Shown here one piece after another: positions 23,200 to 35,273 of a stretch of 64,000 nt of DNA. The stretch is from Artocarpus heterophyllus (Eukaryota > Streptophyta > Magnoliopsida > Rosales > Moraceae), in NCBI GenBank assembly GCA_025403435.1, contig CM046350.1, positions 18,263,274 through 18,327,273 of the forward strand, in the 5' to 3' direction. The translations under genes were made by a program, and so were the position numbers. The first letter of the stretch is position 1, and every line of letters begins with the position of its first letter. The notes below the pieces were generated by a model, which did not search any database, was not told the DNA's origin, and worked only from the letters and a program-made list of their open reading frames with translations.

Positions 23200-26100
23200 T
23201 CAAGTTTTAGGTACCAGGATGTCAAAGTTGCTGACGGTCCACTCGGCAACTCTATTTGGGTCTTTGAATATTTCAGTTCCCAAATTTATAGAAGTCCATT
23301 TTCTTTTAGCCGGTGGGCTTCTGGGGTCCTGCAAGATTAAAAAAAAGAAAAAAGGCATTAAATCTCCATAATTTCCCAATATGTAGCTTAGTGCTATATC
23401 TAATAATGCTGAGTAAAAAAAATCTTATACTGGCCAAGTGATATATTTCTACATAGTAATGTCTTGCATTAAGATCATTTTTATTGATTTTTCTTCAATC
23501 ATAATTTATTTGTATGCCGAGTTTATAATAGTCTAATTACTATACAAGAACAAATCAGTACTATAGGTTATTTTTTTAGTATTTTCTCACTTTAATATTA
23601 TAGTATTTCTAAGCAATATCTAGTATTTCTAAGCAATATCAAATCCATATAATATATGAGGACATCATTGCGAATGCTCAATTTTTGGATGGGGTACAAA
23701 TTTAAACTAATCACACAATATAATATGATAATCTGAGATCATAAACTTTTTATAAAAAAAAATTGCAAAATATAGATAATTACTACTAGTGTCTTTCAAC
23801 CAATTAAAATTTGTCAGCCAAATTTATGTGCTTCCCATAAACTTAAAAATGAAATGTGTATATTTATTTGTGATAATACATATGTAGGACTAATAATTGA
23901 TATAAAGAGACAAATGATAAATTCAATGTGGGTAAAAAATCAAACCTGATAAAAATAAAGCGATTGAGACAACCTCCCAACGTCGAGCTCCCAAGTTCTT
24001 GGATCCCCAATCCAACCCTCCCCTGGCCTTGTGGGATAACCATAATCACCCCAAACAGGGTGAGGCAGAATTTGGAGAATCTCCTGAGGCTGAGGATTGC
24101 TGTACGGATCACAGAGGCTATAAGGCTCCTCTAGATGTTGTGCATTCCCGGGGGAGCAGTGGATGTGGTAGGCAGAGTAAGGGAACCGAGCGGTGTCGTT
24201 CCGGTGGATGATGGTGCCGTTAGGAAACGTGTGGAGGGGCGGGCAGAGGCCAATGTTGTCGGGGCCGCACCAGGACGGGGTGTTAGGGTTGATGATCATC
24301 TCACTGTAACGGGTGACATCGGAGGTGACGTCCCCGTCGCAGGGCCTGCCGTCGTTCTTCCAGCAGCTGCCGATGTCGGTGAGGTAGAACTGGCTGTTGG
24401 GACCCCCGCCTTGGATCACGTTAAGGCTAAATCTTACTTTGAAGTTTGGTGATTCTGGGATCTGCATGCATGCATGCATGCGTGCATTGCATACACAGGG
24501 TAAATATATTGTGTATGTACCAAGTAACAATCATGTAGTATTTCTAGGTGATATCAGGATAAATACTAGTCCAATTGTTAACAAATTCACACAAAAATGT
24601 TGCTACTGATATTGACAAACAACTTTAAAACTCGTAAAAAAGATAAAAATAAAAAGAACTACTTTGAACTCCAAAACATGTCAAGTTGGATCATCACTTT
24701 TTAGCTGAATGGTGCCAATAACTGCTAATTGTATTACTGAATTTGCAAGATATAAATCGATTAATTTCTCAATTTTTATCATTGCATGCTATTATGTTTG
24801 ATACTTTACTAGATTACGATCAAAGAGACAGTTTCAATAAAATTATGGGGCAAAGCTTATGAACCTAAATGTTGGTATAACAGAAAAAGTGTATTTTATC
24901 CTCTTTTAATTAGAACTCGATTTTAAGTCTCCGATTTGAAACCAAGAGAGTATGGATCGAAAACTTGGCTTTTAAGGAAAACGTTGGAAAGTCCTACTCA
25001 AAACGTTAAAATATAGCCATCTTTTTCAAACTTTACCGACCGAACCGTTTAGTTGGTCCAACACTTTTCTTAGATAACATACCAAAAAGTTCACATTTTT
25101 CCTAAGCAATAATCATGGACTTCCATGGACAAGTGAGAGAAAGAGAAGTACTAGGTACTCCAACTTTTATTTCAAACTTTATATACCAACTCACAATGTC
25201 AGTTTTAGTTGATACAAATGCAAAGTTTTTCATGCTAAAATAACATCTTTAAAGTACCTGTCAATAGATTGAAATAAAAATTGTTTCAACTGGCATTAAT
25301 TACCAGAAAAAAGGAGGGAAAATTTCATATTAGTATTATGTGTTATATCGAAATATGAGTTTAGTGATTTATATTTTGGAATATTTTATATCGGTGCCAT
25401 AACTTTTTAAAAAATCTTTTTTTTAGTATCCGAAGGCTTTTTTTTGGGTACTAAATATGCAATTTTTTGTATCTTTTTGTGTCCCAAAAAAAGCCTTTAG
25501 GTACTAAAAAAAGATTTTCTAAAAGATTGAGGTACTGAAATAAAATATTCCAAAACATAGGGTACCAAACTCATATTTCGATATAGCATAAGGTACTAAA
25601 TTAAAATTATCCTAAAAAAGAAGATACAAATGCAAAGAGAGAAAATCACGTACTCTAATTATATATGGGAATACTTACAATTTTGGACATCCCTCTTGTG
25701 GGGTAATGGTATCCACCAGAAAGCCCCTGCGTGGCATCAGATCTCAAGTAAAGCATCAACCAAGGATACTTGTTTGAAGTCCTCAAGACATGATGAAAAA
25801 CCCAACTTCCCTTCCCAATCTCCTTCTCCCATGTCACAGAAAGGTAAGATATAGTATCATCACTAATTTTCATTAATCCTCCACTTAAATCATAATTAGC
25901 ATCCAAATCCCATGACCCATAAAACCTCCCCTTAAGAGAAGTCATATTAGGACCTTCCAATCTTGTATAGTCATGGTAAATAGATGGTTGGTTCATACAC
26001 CCTTTTCCAAAACAAGGGAAGCCATTGTCGGGTCCAAAGGGTCCCACTTTGACACCATTTTTGGGGCACTTGGCTGCAAAAGTGTCCATGTTTCCGCTCT

Positions 26101-27367
26101 TGAGCATGATCATCCAGAATTGCCATGGATTCGGAAGGTCTTCAACTTGGCATTTGGAGCCCAAATAGACTTCTTTTTCTGCAGCATAAAGGTCTACGTC
26201 GAATAGGGCCTGCGGTGAGAGTCCTAGAAAAGGATCACCTGTCCTTAACTTGTTGTCATCTGGTGTGACTCTGTGGACTAACAAGTATGGAATCATGTCG
26301 CACAGTGAACAGTTTGTTCCTGTGAAATGCGTAAATAAATCACACGTAAGGATTATGTAACTAGTACACTACAAAATTTTCTTTCAAGCATTATGTTTTA
26401 TTTTGATGAAATGATCACTGGAAGGGACACTGGCATTGGCATACTTCTGTACGCCACTAAACAGTCGTCCCATACATTGACAGGAATATTTGAGCGAGTC
26501 CTATCCTTTAAAGAGAACCATGTCACTTTAGTCCAACTAAATGTGCTAGCAGTCATGGTACGTGGAGCTATGATATTAGGCACGCTAAATCTGAGTATTG
26601 TGTTGGTAGGAATAAGCCTTTACATTTTAACCCTCAAAAAGAGCACCTCAGCACTCAAATCTTTGACTACAAGCCTAGCTACAGCATCAATTACCGCAAG
26701 ACCACCACACTTGGTGGCCTTTTAAGGATATGTGAATGTGCAGTTCTTTGTATATCATAAGTTATGAACTTTTGAATAAAGGTAACAGAAATTCAAAAAG
26801 CACTACCATAAAATGGCCATGTGTTTCAAGAAAAATATGTTTAATGAGAAGGCAAAAAAGGGTATGATGATAAGTGTTGATGCCATCAATATATCACAGG
26901 AAGAGCAATGAAAACACTAAATACAATATGTATGAATGGAGCTTGATACTGATCATGAGCAGCTAAAGAGAATTCTAAAACAGACAAAAAAAAAAAAGCC
27001 AGAAGAGAATGATCTGCCAACCCGTGATTGGAAAAAAAATTTGGATAAAAAAGAAAGAAAAAATAAATAAATGAATTTAGTTAAGAAACCGTGTTGAACC
27101 TTTGGAAAGTGGAGATGTGGTATAAACATCAAAGCAATCGGCAAGCCTTGGACTTCCCGTGAAAGGAGCTTCTTCGCCAACCTCATTGCACTGATTCCAT
27201 GACTCTATTGCCAGCCTCAGCCCGTCCCTTCGCATTCCGGGATCGCCGACCGCCGTTATGTAGTCATTCTCTGCTCTCACGGGTGACAAAATTACTTCAT
27301 CAGAGCCAAACACAAAAATGAAAAGTACAAGAAGAGAATGACATGGGTTTGCCCATTGTCTTTCCAT
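23200..27367 (-). CDS. Secreted plant protein of unknown function, four exons (probably DUF7705 family)
   Basis: Exons on the minus strand: 27100-27367, 25679-26319, 23946-24461, 23200-23328. Together they give 517 residues in one frame, with GT donors and AG acceptors (AAAG/GTTCAA, ATT/GTAAGT, CAG/GTTTGA; CACAG/GA, GCAG/ATC, TTGCAG/GAC). The N-terminus has a signal-peptide core (HSLLVLFIFVFG) with likely cleavage near SPVRA. The mature part is cysteine-rich (NCSLCDMIPYL, GSCWKNDGRPCDGD, NIGLCPP, HIHCSPGNAQHLEEPYSLCD). The last exon gives WTSINLGTEIF and AEWTVSNFDIL, a conserved end of this plant family. I recognise the family but know no function; the DUF7705 label is from memory. No broken exon is seen. 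It probably acts in the cell wall or secretory path (inference). Intron 2 holds a foldback element. Confidence 0.85.
25316..25612. mobile_element. Foldback element in intron 2 of the minus-strand secreted-protein gene
   Basis: Two arms of about 130 bp are complementary with few mismatches. The left arm holds TATATCGAAATATGAGTTT and TTTTGGAATATTTTAT; both return in the reverse complement of the right arm. A short centre of repeated TTTTTTGGGTAC-like sequence separates them. In a pre-mRNA this would form a long hairpin. No coding content. Confidence 0.8.
26320..27099. other. Intron 1 of the secreted-protein gene
   Basis: Holds an open frame on + at 26393-26725 (110 residues) with no domain I recognise and with a partly open antisense frame. 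It lies wholly inside the intron and could be a captured or transposon-derived fragment. Not called as a gene. Confidence 0.4.
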
Positions 27368-27419
27368 TGATGAGAATCAAGAAAGCTTAAAGAGAAACGC
27401 ATGTATATCTTTGGTTTGC

Positions 27420-27426
27420 TTATATA
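27420..27426 (-). promoter_or_regulatory. TATA box of the secreted-protein gene
   Basis: On the minus strand TATATAA lies 53 nt upstream of the start codon at 27367, in a suitable position for a leader of some 20-25 nt. The motif is seen; its use is inferred. Confidence 0.5.
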
Positions 27427-29640
27427 GGCATTGGAGTTCCGACAGCCTCAAACTATCTATAACTAATAATTATATTAATTATTATTGATATTATTTTTTT
27501 AATCTCTCTTTTTTTTGTGTTGTTTCAAAGAAGTAATCCTATATTCTACACTTACTTTGCTTTAGTTCTCTTCTGTTCTATTTCACGAATATTCCTTATT
27601 GTTCAACATGAGCCACGACTTTTTGTACTGTACTTTTCTTATCAAGTGCCTAGATTTTTATTTTTCAGAGAATCAGATTTATCTATATATATTCAGAGGA
27701 AAAAGTGCTTTAATTTGTTGAATTTCTTGTTAAGTATCAAACAAAAACATATACACGGCCAGACATAAAAAAAAAAATGTTCACAATTTAAGGAACGATT
27801 ACGTTAGCTTTAAGATTTTTAGTTTAGATATGTGACAAATCTGAATTAGAGGGAAACAAAAGAAGGCTGGACGAGTTGATTTCAAGTACTCATTTCCCAC
27901 CAATGGACGACTAACTAGCGTCTTGCTTTTGGCTTTCCTTGCTTGTTGGTATTTAATCCAATTGAGGAGGATCTTAATAAGTAGAAATATTATTTATTAC
28001 TCTACGAGGGGATATTTATACGAAGTATTTTGTTTTCTATAGACAAAACTTAACTTCCAAATGAAAATCTTTTGCTGATGACTGAATTCACTTGTTTTAG
28101 AGCATTGCTATATACAACAATAAACAAAATATGGTGGGGCCCGCCTTTTGTTTTTGACGGGGTTTTTGCATTAAGATTTTTTCTTTGTTTTATGTGCAAG
28201 AGTATAACATGTGTAATTAATTGTATATTGTCCCAATTCAACCTCAAAGTATAGTACATAAGAGTTTTTATTGAAATAGCATTTTACCAGCACATATGTT
28301 TGTCAACACTTGTGCCTAATATTGACTAGTCGTAGCAGATGATAATTACTTGATTGTCAAGATTTCAAAGGAGGCTGGAGAAAAAGACCATCTAGTTAGG
28401 AAGTTATGGCCCCTTGTAACATACCCTTGAAATGAACTTGAAAATAGCCTTCTTTTTGTTTCTTGGGATCCATAGGTTGGCTACATATGAAAATCAATTA
28501 TAGGTAAGTCTTAAGAAAATGGCACCAAGATTGTAGCTTATTGCCTACCGATTGGCAACCTGTAATTACTCCCTTTTTTTCAAGCCTTATGGGTTTACAT
28601 CTAAATCATTATTGGACAACAACTAGCAAATCTAGTTTTAGGATAAAGATCTTTCAAGGAAACTTTTTTTCCTCGTAAAGAAACTCCAAGCGTATTGGGG
28701 AGTGTACATGCTTTCTTTGCATCAAAGGAATGCCTTACTCATGTCTAGAGTAAGATAGAAGAATGTGGATTCTCATCTTGTCTTCTTGGAATGCAATCCT
28801 TCCTTTCTCTTTCTTTGAATATTATAAAGGGTTTGCAAAAGTTTCACCTTTCAAGGCCCAAAAGTTCTCGGTACTTGCATTTTGGCAGGATTAACTAACT
28901 GCTCATTCTAAGCTTTGAAACTTGATCTTGATTTAGCATGTGGTCTTACACTGCCCTTTACAAATTGGGCAAGTCAAGAAAATAACTTTGGTATTTGGCG
29001 CATCTGGTTATTTCTAAACTTTTGATTTTAATTAATCATTCCTGAATTTGACAAAGTGTCCCTTCCAAAAAAAATTTGAGATTGTTACATAGTGGTAGTG
29101 CTCCTCTAACTTTTGTTTGTTTACAATTATGTATATGTATTTGTATAGATTTATATAAAGCCCCATAAAAATTAATTATCTTTTTTATTTTCCCTCATTA
29201 TTGAAAAATGTTACATTGAATCAAAGTCACATTAATATTTCCAAGGATTTGATATCATCTTTTTCCCTTCAATAAGAGTTTGGATAATATTTCAACGTAG
29301 GTGTATTTGTTTTTTTTTCTCTAGTTTTTTCCTTTATTTTTTTCTCCAAAATGTACATAGCTCTTTTTAAAAAACAAAGCACACACAATAAATTCTTCGG
29401 TAGAATGTATATAAAAAAAATAGAGCATGCTAACAAAGTAATCAAATTTTATATCATTGTGACATGTTTATAACATTTCATTTCTTTTGTTTTTGTTTGA
29501 CATTCGACTTTGTTTTGTTTTTTACGTATTGCACAAAAAATAGATTTTTTCTCTAGCATTTAGATAAAAATTCATTGAATTTAGGAAAATTTAGACAAGG
29601 AAGAAATTAATCTTTTGCAAAATAGTAAAGATTGAACATC
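27427..29640. other. Intergenic stretch
   Basis: No gene, RNA gene or clear repeat border seen. The open frames at 27517-27768 and 28050-28259 have no recognisable content. Confidence 0.5.
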
Positions 29641-29739
29641 CATTTTGTTCTAGTGACCAAGGGCGAAGGGAGGTGGAGGTGAGGGGGCATATGCCCCTTG
29701 GATTTTGATTTTTTTAAATGTGTATATATACTTATTTAA

Positions 29740-29784
<45 letters not shown>

Positions 29785-30424
29785 ATAGGTCCTTAACCTA
29801 AATTAATAAATATGTATTTCAAATATCTATCCAATAATCCTAATTTCAATATGTTTCTTTTTTTGTTTATTCTATTTTTGTTTTGTGTTTTCCTATTAAA
29901 TTCTAGGTGCTTAGTTGAAATATTTTATGCAAATTCTCTTCTTAAAGTTTTTTGTTTTTGAAATTCTTATAATTTTTTTAAGATGACTTATAAAAGTAAT
30001 TTTTCTAAAATGTGGTCATATTTAAGCATTTTTTTCACGCAACCCTTTTATTATTATTTTCTCATAAAGACCTTTCTCTAATTTGTCCTTGTTAAAGTAA
30101 TTTTGTTTTCAAATATGTCCCTATTTTTATTTTCTCTATTAGCACTTCCTATAATGTACCTTCTAAATAATTTTTTATATAATTTTTAGCTAAAATATTT
30201 ATTACTCAAATAGGCTTCACTTGTATATATATATATATATACTATTCAACAAAAAAAAAAACATTTTTATATTTGAAACGTAACATTTCAATCTATTTTA
30301 CTTAAAAAAATAACTAAACTAATTTCTTAGAGTATAATTATATAGAAAAAAACTAAAATTAAGACTTGATATTTTAAAAGGTTTTGATATTTTTCAAATT
30401 GTTATTTTACAAACCAACCCCACC

Positions 30425-30476
<52 letters not shown>

Positions 30477-30925
30477 TCCCTTGTGAATAAAATTCTAGCT
30501 ATAGTGACTAGTTCATGGGACTAAAACATATTGGTGATCTTGCACAAAAAATGGTAGAGAAAAAAATTTATATCCAATAATTTACTTGTTCTAGGTATTC
30601 ATAGTTATACTCGTTTGTTGCTGTCGTTGTTGTTGTTAATTTGAGATAGACATTTTTTAATATTAATTTTTGTGAAAATCTACTATATATAATCGAATAG
30701 AGAATAAGTACTTATGTGCTAAATATTCTTTATCACAAAGTTTTCATTTAATTTATTTATGTACAATGAGGGGAAAAAAAATCTTAAATGGCTCCAACCA
30801 TAAAATCATTATGCAACCTTTTAGGGCATAAAGAGAATCATCGTGGTTTTGATAATTATTTATATTGGTTCAATATTTGTTATAGTTATTAGCCCTCTAT
30901 CGAAATTCTGGATTTGTCATTGTCT
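29641..30925. repeat. Probable transposon remnant around a poly-C run
   Basis: The left edge has GGCGAAGGGAGGTGGAGG and then GGGGGCATATGCCCCTTG; the right edge has CTCTATCGAAATTCTGG. Such phrases are common at edges of degraded plant transposons. Inside are an (AT)n run (about 29743-29772) and the C homopolymer. No terminal repeats or protein domain could be shown. Confidence 0.3.
30426..30473. repeat. Uninterrupted C homopolymer of 48 nt
   Basis: 48 consecutive C residues, followed by TCCTCCC. The surroundings are strongly AT-rich. The minus strand is a G tract of the same length. The exact length is likely unreliable because sequencing of such runs is error-prone. Confidence 0.95.
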
Positions 30926-32700
30926 CCAATACAATGTTAAATTGGCGTGCCAATTATAATTTTAGTATTTGAGTGTTAAAAAAACTCTCCAATGCAATGC
31001 CTTTTTAATGCTAAATTTGTTATATGCTAAGTTGGTGGCAAGCAAATTTAATATTTGATTCTTATTTATTGATCGATTAACTTTTTGCGTTAATAACTAT
31101 AATATTCTTGTTTATTAATTATTTTAATATTAAAAGATTAGTTTGACAAGTTTTACAATTTAATAATTATGACAAAAGCTAAATATAACATTTCAAATAG
31201 CATTATGCATTTAAGCATAAAATAAAATAATACAACAAATATACTTCACACTTTTTGATGGTAAATATGACATTTATATTGATATTTTCATTAAAGATGG
31301 TCTTAAATAACATATTTAGAAAAAGTGAAATTTTATATAACAATCAGAACACAACATTTCAAGAATATAAAGGCGTTTTCTTCTAAATTTTAACATCATT
31401 CCTCAATTCGAGAAACTATGTGCCATTCTACTAAAATTTTTAGATCATTTATCACAATTAAAGCTTTAGGGAGCAACTAAAAATTGCAGCCGCTAAAAAA
31501 CACTTGCCTCTTGATGGCACGTCATACCAAGGTGGATATGGAAGGCAATGTGTACGAGACCTTGTGCTTTGACTATTATAAAAAAGAAAAAGGTGAAGGT
31601 ATTGTCTTTCGAACTCATAACAGTGGAGAGTGACTAAGGTGAAAACGACACTTGCTGATGGAAAAGAACGATTAGTGGACCAAGCCTGTAGAAGCCCATG
31701 AGGTTAGACCGAATAAAATGTCAGGTTTTTTTTTTTTTTTTTACTTTTAAAATAAATATTAAATTTTAAACATATTTATAGCAAATATTACAATGTATTT
31801 ACTATATAAATAAAAAATATTTATATTGTAAACAAAGAATTAAATATATTATTTACACTATAAATCTATTTATTACATAAATAAAATAATTTACATTATA
31901 AATAAAACAATTGATAATTATTTATATTATAAATTTAATTTTAATATAAATATTTTTAAAACTTGATATGATTAATTTTAAAAAAGTAACCTTTTCTGTA
32001 ATTTCCTCTAAATTAGAGCTAACCCATCCCCAAGGTTTGCTCCTGCCAAATTCTTCATGACCCAACCCAATTGAGACACCCTGTCCTGTTGAAATACTCT
32101 ACTCTAACCAATGACCAACTTGTACTATTCTTTTTGACTAAAGTAAAAGGTTGCATAATTTAGAGAACCAAAGATCAAACCAATCAAAACAAAAGCAAAA
32201 GAAATTATTTTGTCAAAAAAAAAAGGAAAAAAAATAAAGAAAGTAACAGCATATTTACTAAAGAAAAATGAGACCTCCCAAAAGAAAATAATAACAAGTA
32301 CTTCCTCAAATCAATAAAAACCCAAAAAGGAATTCTTACTCTACTTTAATCTTCTGAATAACAAATTAAAGAAAAACGAAAACCCAAAGCCATACAAAGT
32401 CTCCTCCTAAGCTACCAATACTAGTACATATGCCTATTTGCTTTGAATTAAATGAAGCAAATATGCAATTTGTTCCTTCACCTAGAGCTAGAGGGATTCA
32501 TGATTCAAGTTTTTAAGAGGTCCCCTACTAATATATTCCATCTTTTGTGGGCTAAGTTTGGAGGTCAAGTCCCATTATGGGGGGCAATCTTTTTCAAGTG
32601 AAAAAATAAAATTAAAAAAAAAAAAAGTGGGAGAGTGGTCACGAGATCTTTGGGAGGGTCTTTCTTTTGAAAAAAAAAGAAAAAAGAAATAGCACTCATC
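30926..32700. other. AT-rich intergenic stretch upstream of OFP5
   Basis: No gene seen. A T run of about 18 lies at 31725-31742, followed by a very AT-rich low-complexity part to about 31980 built from TTTATATTATAAA-like phrases. Confidence 0.5.
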
Positions 32701-32775
32701 TGGAACTAGTAGCATGGTAAGAAACCCACGTCGCCCATTAACATCCTAACTGTCTCTTCTCTCCCTTTCTACGCC

Positions 32776-32780
<5 letters not shown>

Positions 32781-32814
<34 letters not shown>
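32781..32814. repeat. (CT)17 microsatellite in the probable OFP5 leader
   Basis: Seventeen CT units 83 nt upstream of the OFP5 start codon, followed by a C run. CT/GA tracts are frequent in plant core promoters and 5' leaders and may bind GAGA-type (BBR/BPC) factors; that role is inference here. Confidence 0.85.
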
Positions 32815-32817
<3 letters not shown>

Positions 32818-32897
32818 CCCACAATTCAATTCTTATTCTTAACCAAACACAACAATCTTGACAAAGGAAAACATACCAAATTGTCTTTGCCCAAATC

Positions 32898-34109
32898 ATG
32901 AAGTGGGGTAGGAAAAAAACTTCTTTTCCTTCTTCTTCTTGCTCTTCTTCTCCTTCACCACCTTGTTCTCGGCCTTCTTCTTTGATCTCCCATGTGTTTC
33001 CCGTTTCATGGATTTCCAAGTTCAAGCACAAGAGTGGCAATTCAGAACCAAAACCCAGAAAGGGAAATCCCAAAGGCAAGCGGAATTCTCCACCATTGTT
33101 CAACTCACCAAGGTGTACTAATAGCAGTACTACTTTGTTTATGGGTGATAATGTCAATGGTAATGGTAATGGCAAATTCTATGGTTTGGAAGCCGACGAA
33201 GATGCATTTTGGAGGCTTTCATTTGGACAAGATAGTGCTGAGGAGAAGAAGAAAAGGGCCGGTGTGAAGTCAGTTTGGTATAATTCTGATGATGAGCTTG
33301 GAATTCCGGTTTTAATCTGTCCAAACTGTAGAAGGAAAGAGGCTCAGAAGTTGAATGGCTTCCACAAATGTAAAAGAGACAAGGAGAGAGATTTGAGGTC
33401 TCCAACCAGTAGTAGACGTGCACAAGCGAGGAAATCAGCAAGAAATGTGGAGAAGGAAGAGAGAGCTTTCGAGACAAGAAGGAAATGCCGGTATGTTTCC
33501 GCGGTTGGTGTGAGAATTCCCGGCCTGAAAACGATTAAGGAAGAAGGTCTGAACTTGGAAAACAGTGAAGAGCGTTTGGAAGAGAGCACGGGTTTTGATT
33601 GGAAACTTCTGAAAGAGCTGAAGATGGAAGAGGTGAAGTCAAGCAAAGAGAAACAAAGGAAGTCTCTGTACTTGAGCAGGGAAGAGCAGAGGAAGAGAAC
33701 AAAGCAGATGAATAAAGTGAGAGCTTATTCTCCGAGAACGGCTTCGAGGATCGAAATATGCAAGGTTAAAGCTCTCGAGGACATGAAGAAGGCCAAGTTA
33801 AAGATGAAGAAGAAGAAGAAGGAGGAGGATGAGGCCGAGGCCGAGGCAAGAACAGTTCAGCAGTCAAAGACAGGGTTGGACAGCTTTGCAGTGGTGAAAT
33901 GTTCCTATGACCCTCAACAAGACTTCAAGGATTCAATGGTTGAAATGATTGTGGAGAAGAAGATGAGCCAACCTGAGCAGCTTGAAGAACTCTTAGCTTG
34001 TTATCTGTCACTGAATTCTGATGAATACCATGATATGATCATCAAGGTGTTCAGAGAGGTATGGTTTGAGATGGGTCAGTTTTGTTTTAGTTCTGAATCT
34101 ACCAAATGA
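32898..34109 (+). CDS. OFP5: OVATE family protein, transcriptional repressor, OFP5-like
   Basis: A single-exon gene for 403 residues. It starts [14 protein letters not shown] and soon has [14 protein letters not shown], as in OFP5-type proteins. The middle is basic and glutamate/lysine-rich, with a DNA-binding-like stretch and a lysine-rich run ([11 protein letters not shown]). The OVATE domain is at the C-terminus (about 330-392): [18 protein letters not shown], then [20 protein letters not shown] and [14 protein letters not shown] proteins repress transcription and bind TALE homeodomain proteins such as KNOX and BELL; in Arabidopsis OFP5 acts with BELL/KNOX in embryo-sac cell fate (established for the family). 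The start is the first ATG of the long frame and fits the family. The gene is complete. The exact paralogue is inferred from the N-terminus and from the HSFA4 and BEH3 neighbours. Confidence 0.92.
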   Translation: MKWGRKKTSFPSSSCSSSPSPPCSRPSSLISHVFPVSWISKFKHKSGNSEPKPRKGNPKGKRNSPPLFNSPRCTNSSTTLFMGDNVNGNGNGKFYGLEADEDAFWRLSFGQDSAEEKKKRAGVKSVWYNSDDELGIPVLICPNCRRKEAQKLNGFHKCKRDKERDLRSPTSSRRAQARKSARNVEKEERAFETRRKCRYVSAVGVRIPGLKTIKEEGLNLENSEERLEESTGFDWKLLKELKMEEVKSSKEKQRKSLYLSREEQRKRTKQMNKVRAYSPRTASRIEICKVKALEDMKKAKLKMKKKKKEEDEAEAEARTVQQSKTGLDSFAVVKCSYDPQQDFKDSMVEMIVEKKMSQPEQLEELLACYLSLNSDEYHDMIIKVFREVWFEMGQFCFSSESTK

Positions 34110-35273
34110 ACATATTCTTAGTGACTAAATAATGTTTTAGTTGATCTTAGCCAACATGAAATCAGCATTGTATATAGGTAATTCTACGGTATGTTACATA
34201 TCATGTGCTTCCAATCCAAATGTATTAAACTTTGTTTAGCTTCAGATGTGTTGTAAAATGTCTAAAATTAACTTGCAAGAAGGATTTAACAGTGCAAAAA
34301 TACCCCCAAAAAAAAAAATCATCATGGAAGCACCGTTGCAATACAATCCGCATGCTAGTCTGCAATGTTAGGACCATTCACTTTTTGCTTCTGCTACTTA
34401 TTGTGGGGATTATCTATGCAGCATTCTGATTGAAAAAACTTAAAGAACCGTATAGAAATAAATGGGAGTTTTACATGATTTTTCATCATAAGAATTCTAT
34501 TATAACAATTGTACATATTATCACATCCTTGAATCTTCACATTGACGGGTGACAACATTTAGTAACCAGCTTAAGTAGTGTGAAACGCTCCTGATAATGT
34601 AACACAATGCCAAAGAAAGCAGTCCTTTTCCAAATTACTGAGAACATCACATATGAGTAGCAAAGAATCTAAAAAGAAAAAAAAAAATCCTCATAATAAC
34701 ACTTGTGTCCAAAATAAAAGGAATACAGAGCAATTTTCACTAATAGGGTAGAAAACCAAATGATTGATTGGCAAAGCAGATCTAGACATTGACTTTTCAG
34801 TATCTTAAGGTACAAGATAAACTATCATTTGGATTTTTAACTGTATAAAGAAGCTTTATTCTACCAAGGAGACAATTAGTACTCTTACTCAAAAAAAATA
34901 AAAATAAAAATAAATAAAAGCAAAGACAATTAGTACTGGTGAGGCAAGTACTTTTTTTTCTGCTTCCAATGTTTCAGGTTGTGTTCCCTATAACTTCTGA
35001 TTTTTTTTTTTTTAATATGAAACAAACAAATGATTTACACACACAGAGAAAGGAGTACGAATGGAAGAGGAGGGAAAAGTGAAAGGAAAGGAAAAAAAAA
35101 ATATATATATATATACACACACACACAAATAAGGGTAACGACAAAATTTAAACCAGACGCATTCAGTGCCTGGTGAGTTTTAATCCATCGCCATGACAAT
35201 GTATGTACGTGTGTCTCTTTAAAAAACAACAGAAATAATGAGCTGGGCTTCTATGAAATGCCCTGTGTATTTG
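34110..35273. other. Intergenic between OFP5 and the unidentified minus-strand gene
   Basis: Holds the presumed 3' UTR of OFP5 at the left. The run of AT then AC dinucleotides at 35101-35128 is a compound microsatellite. No further gene seen. Confidence 0.5.

Noticed and set aside
26393..26725. 110-residue + strand ORF
   Set aside because: Lies wholly within intron 1 of the minus-strand secreted-protein gene and shows no recognisable family.
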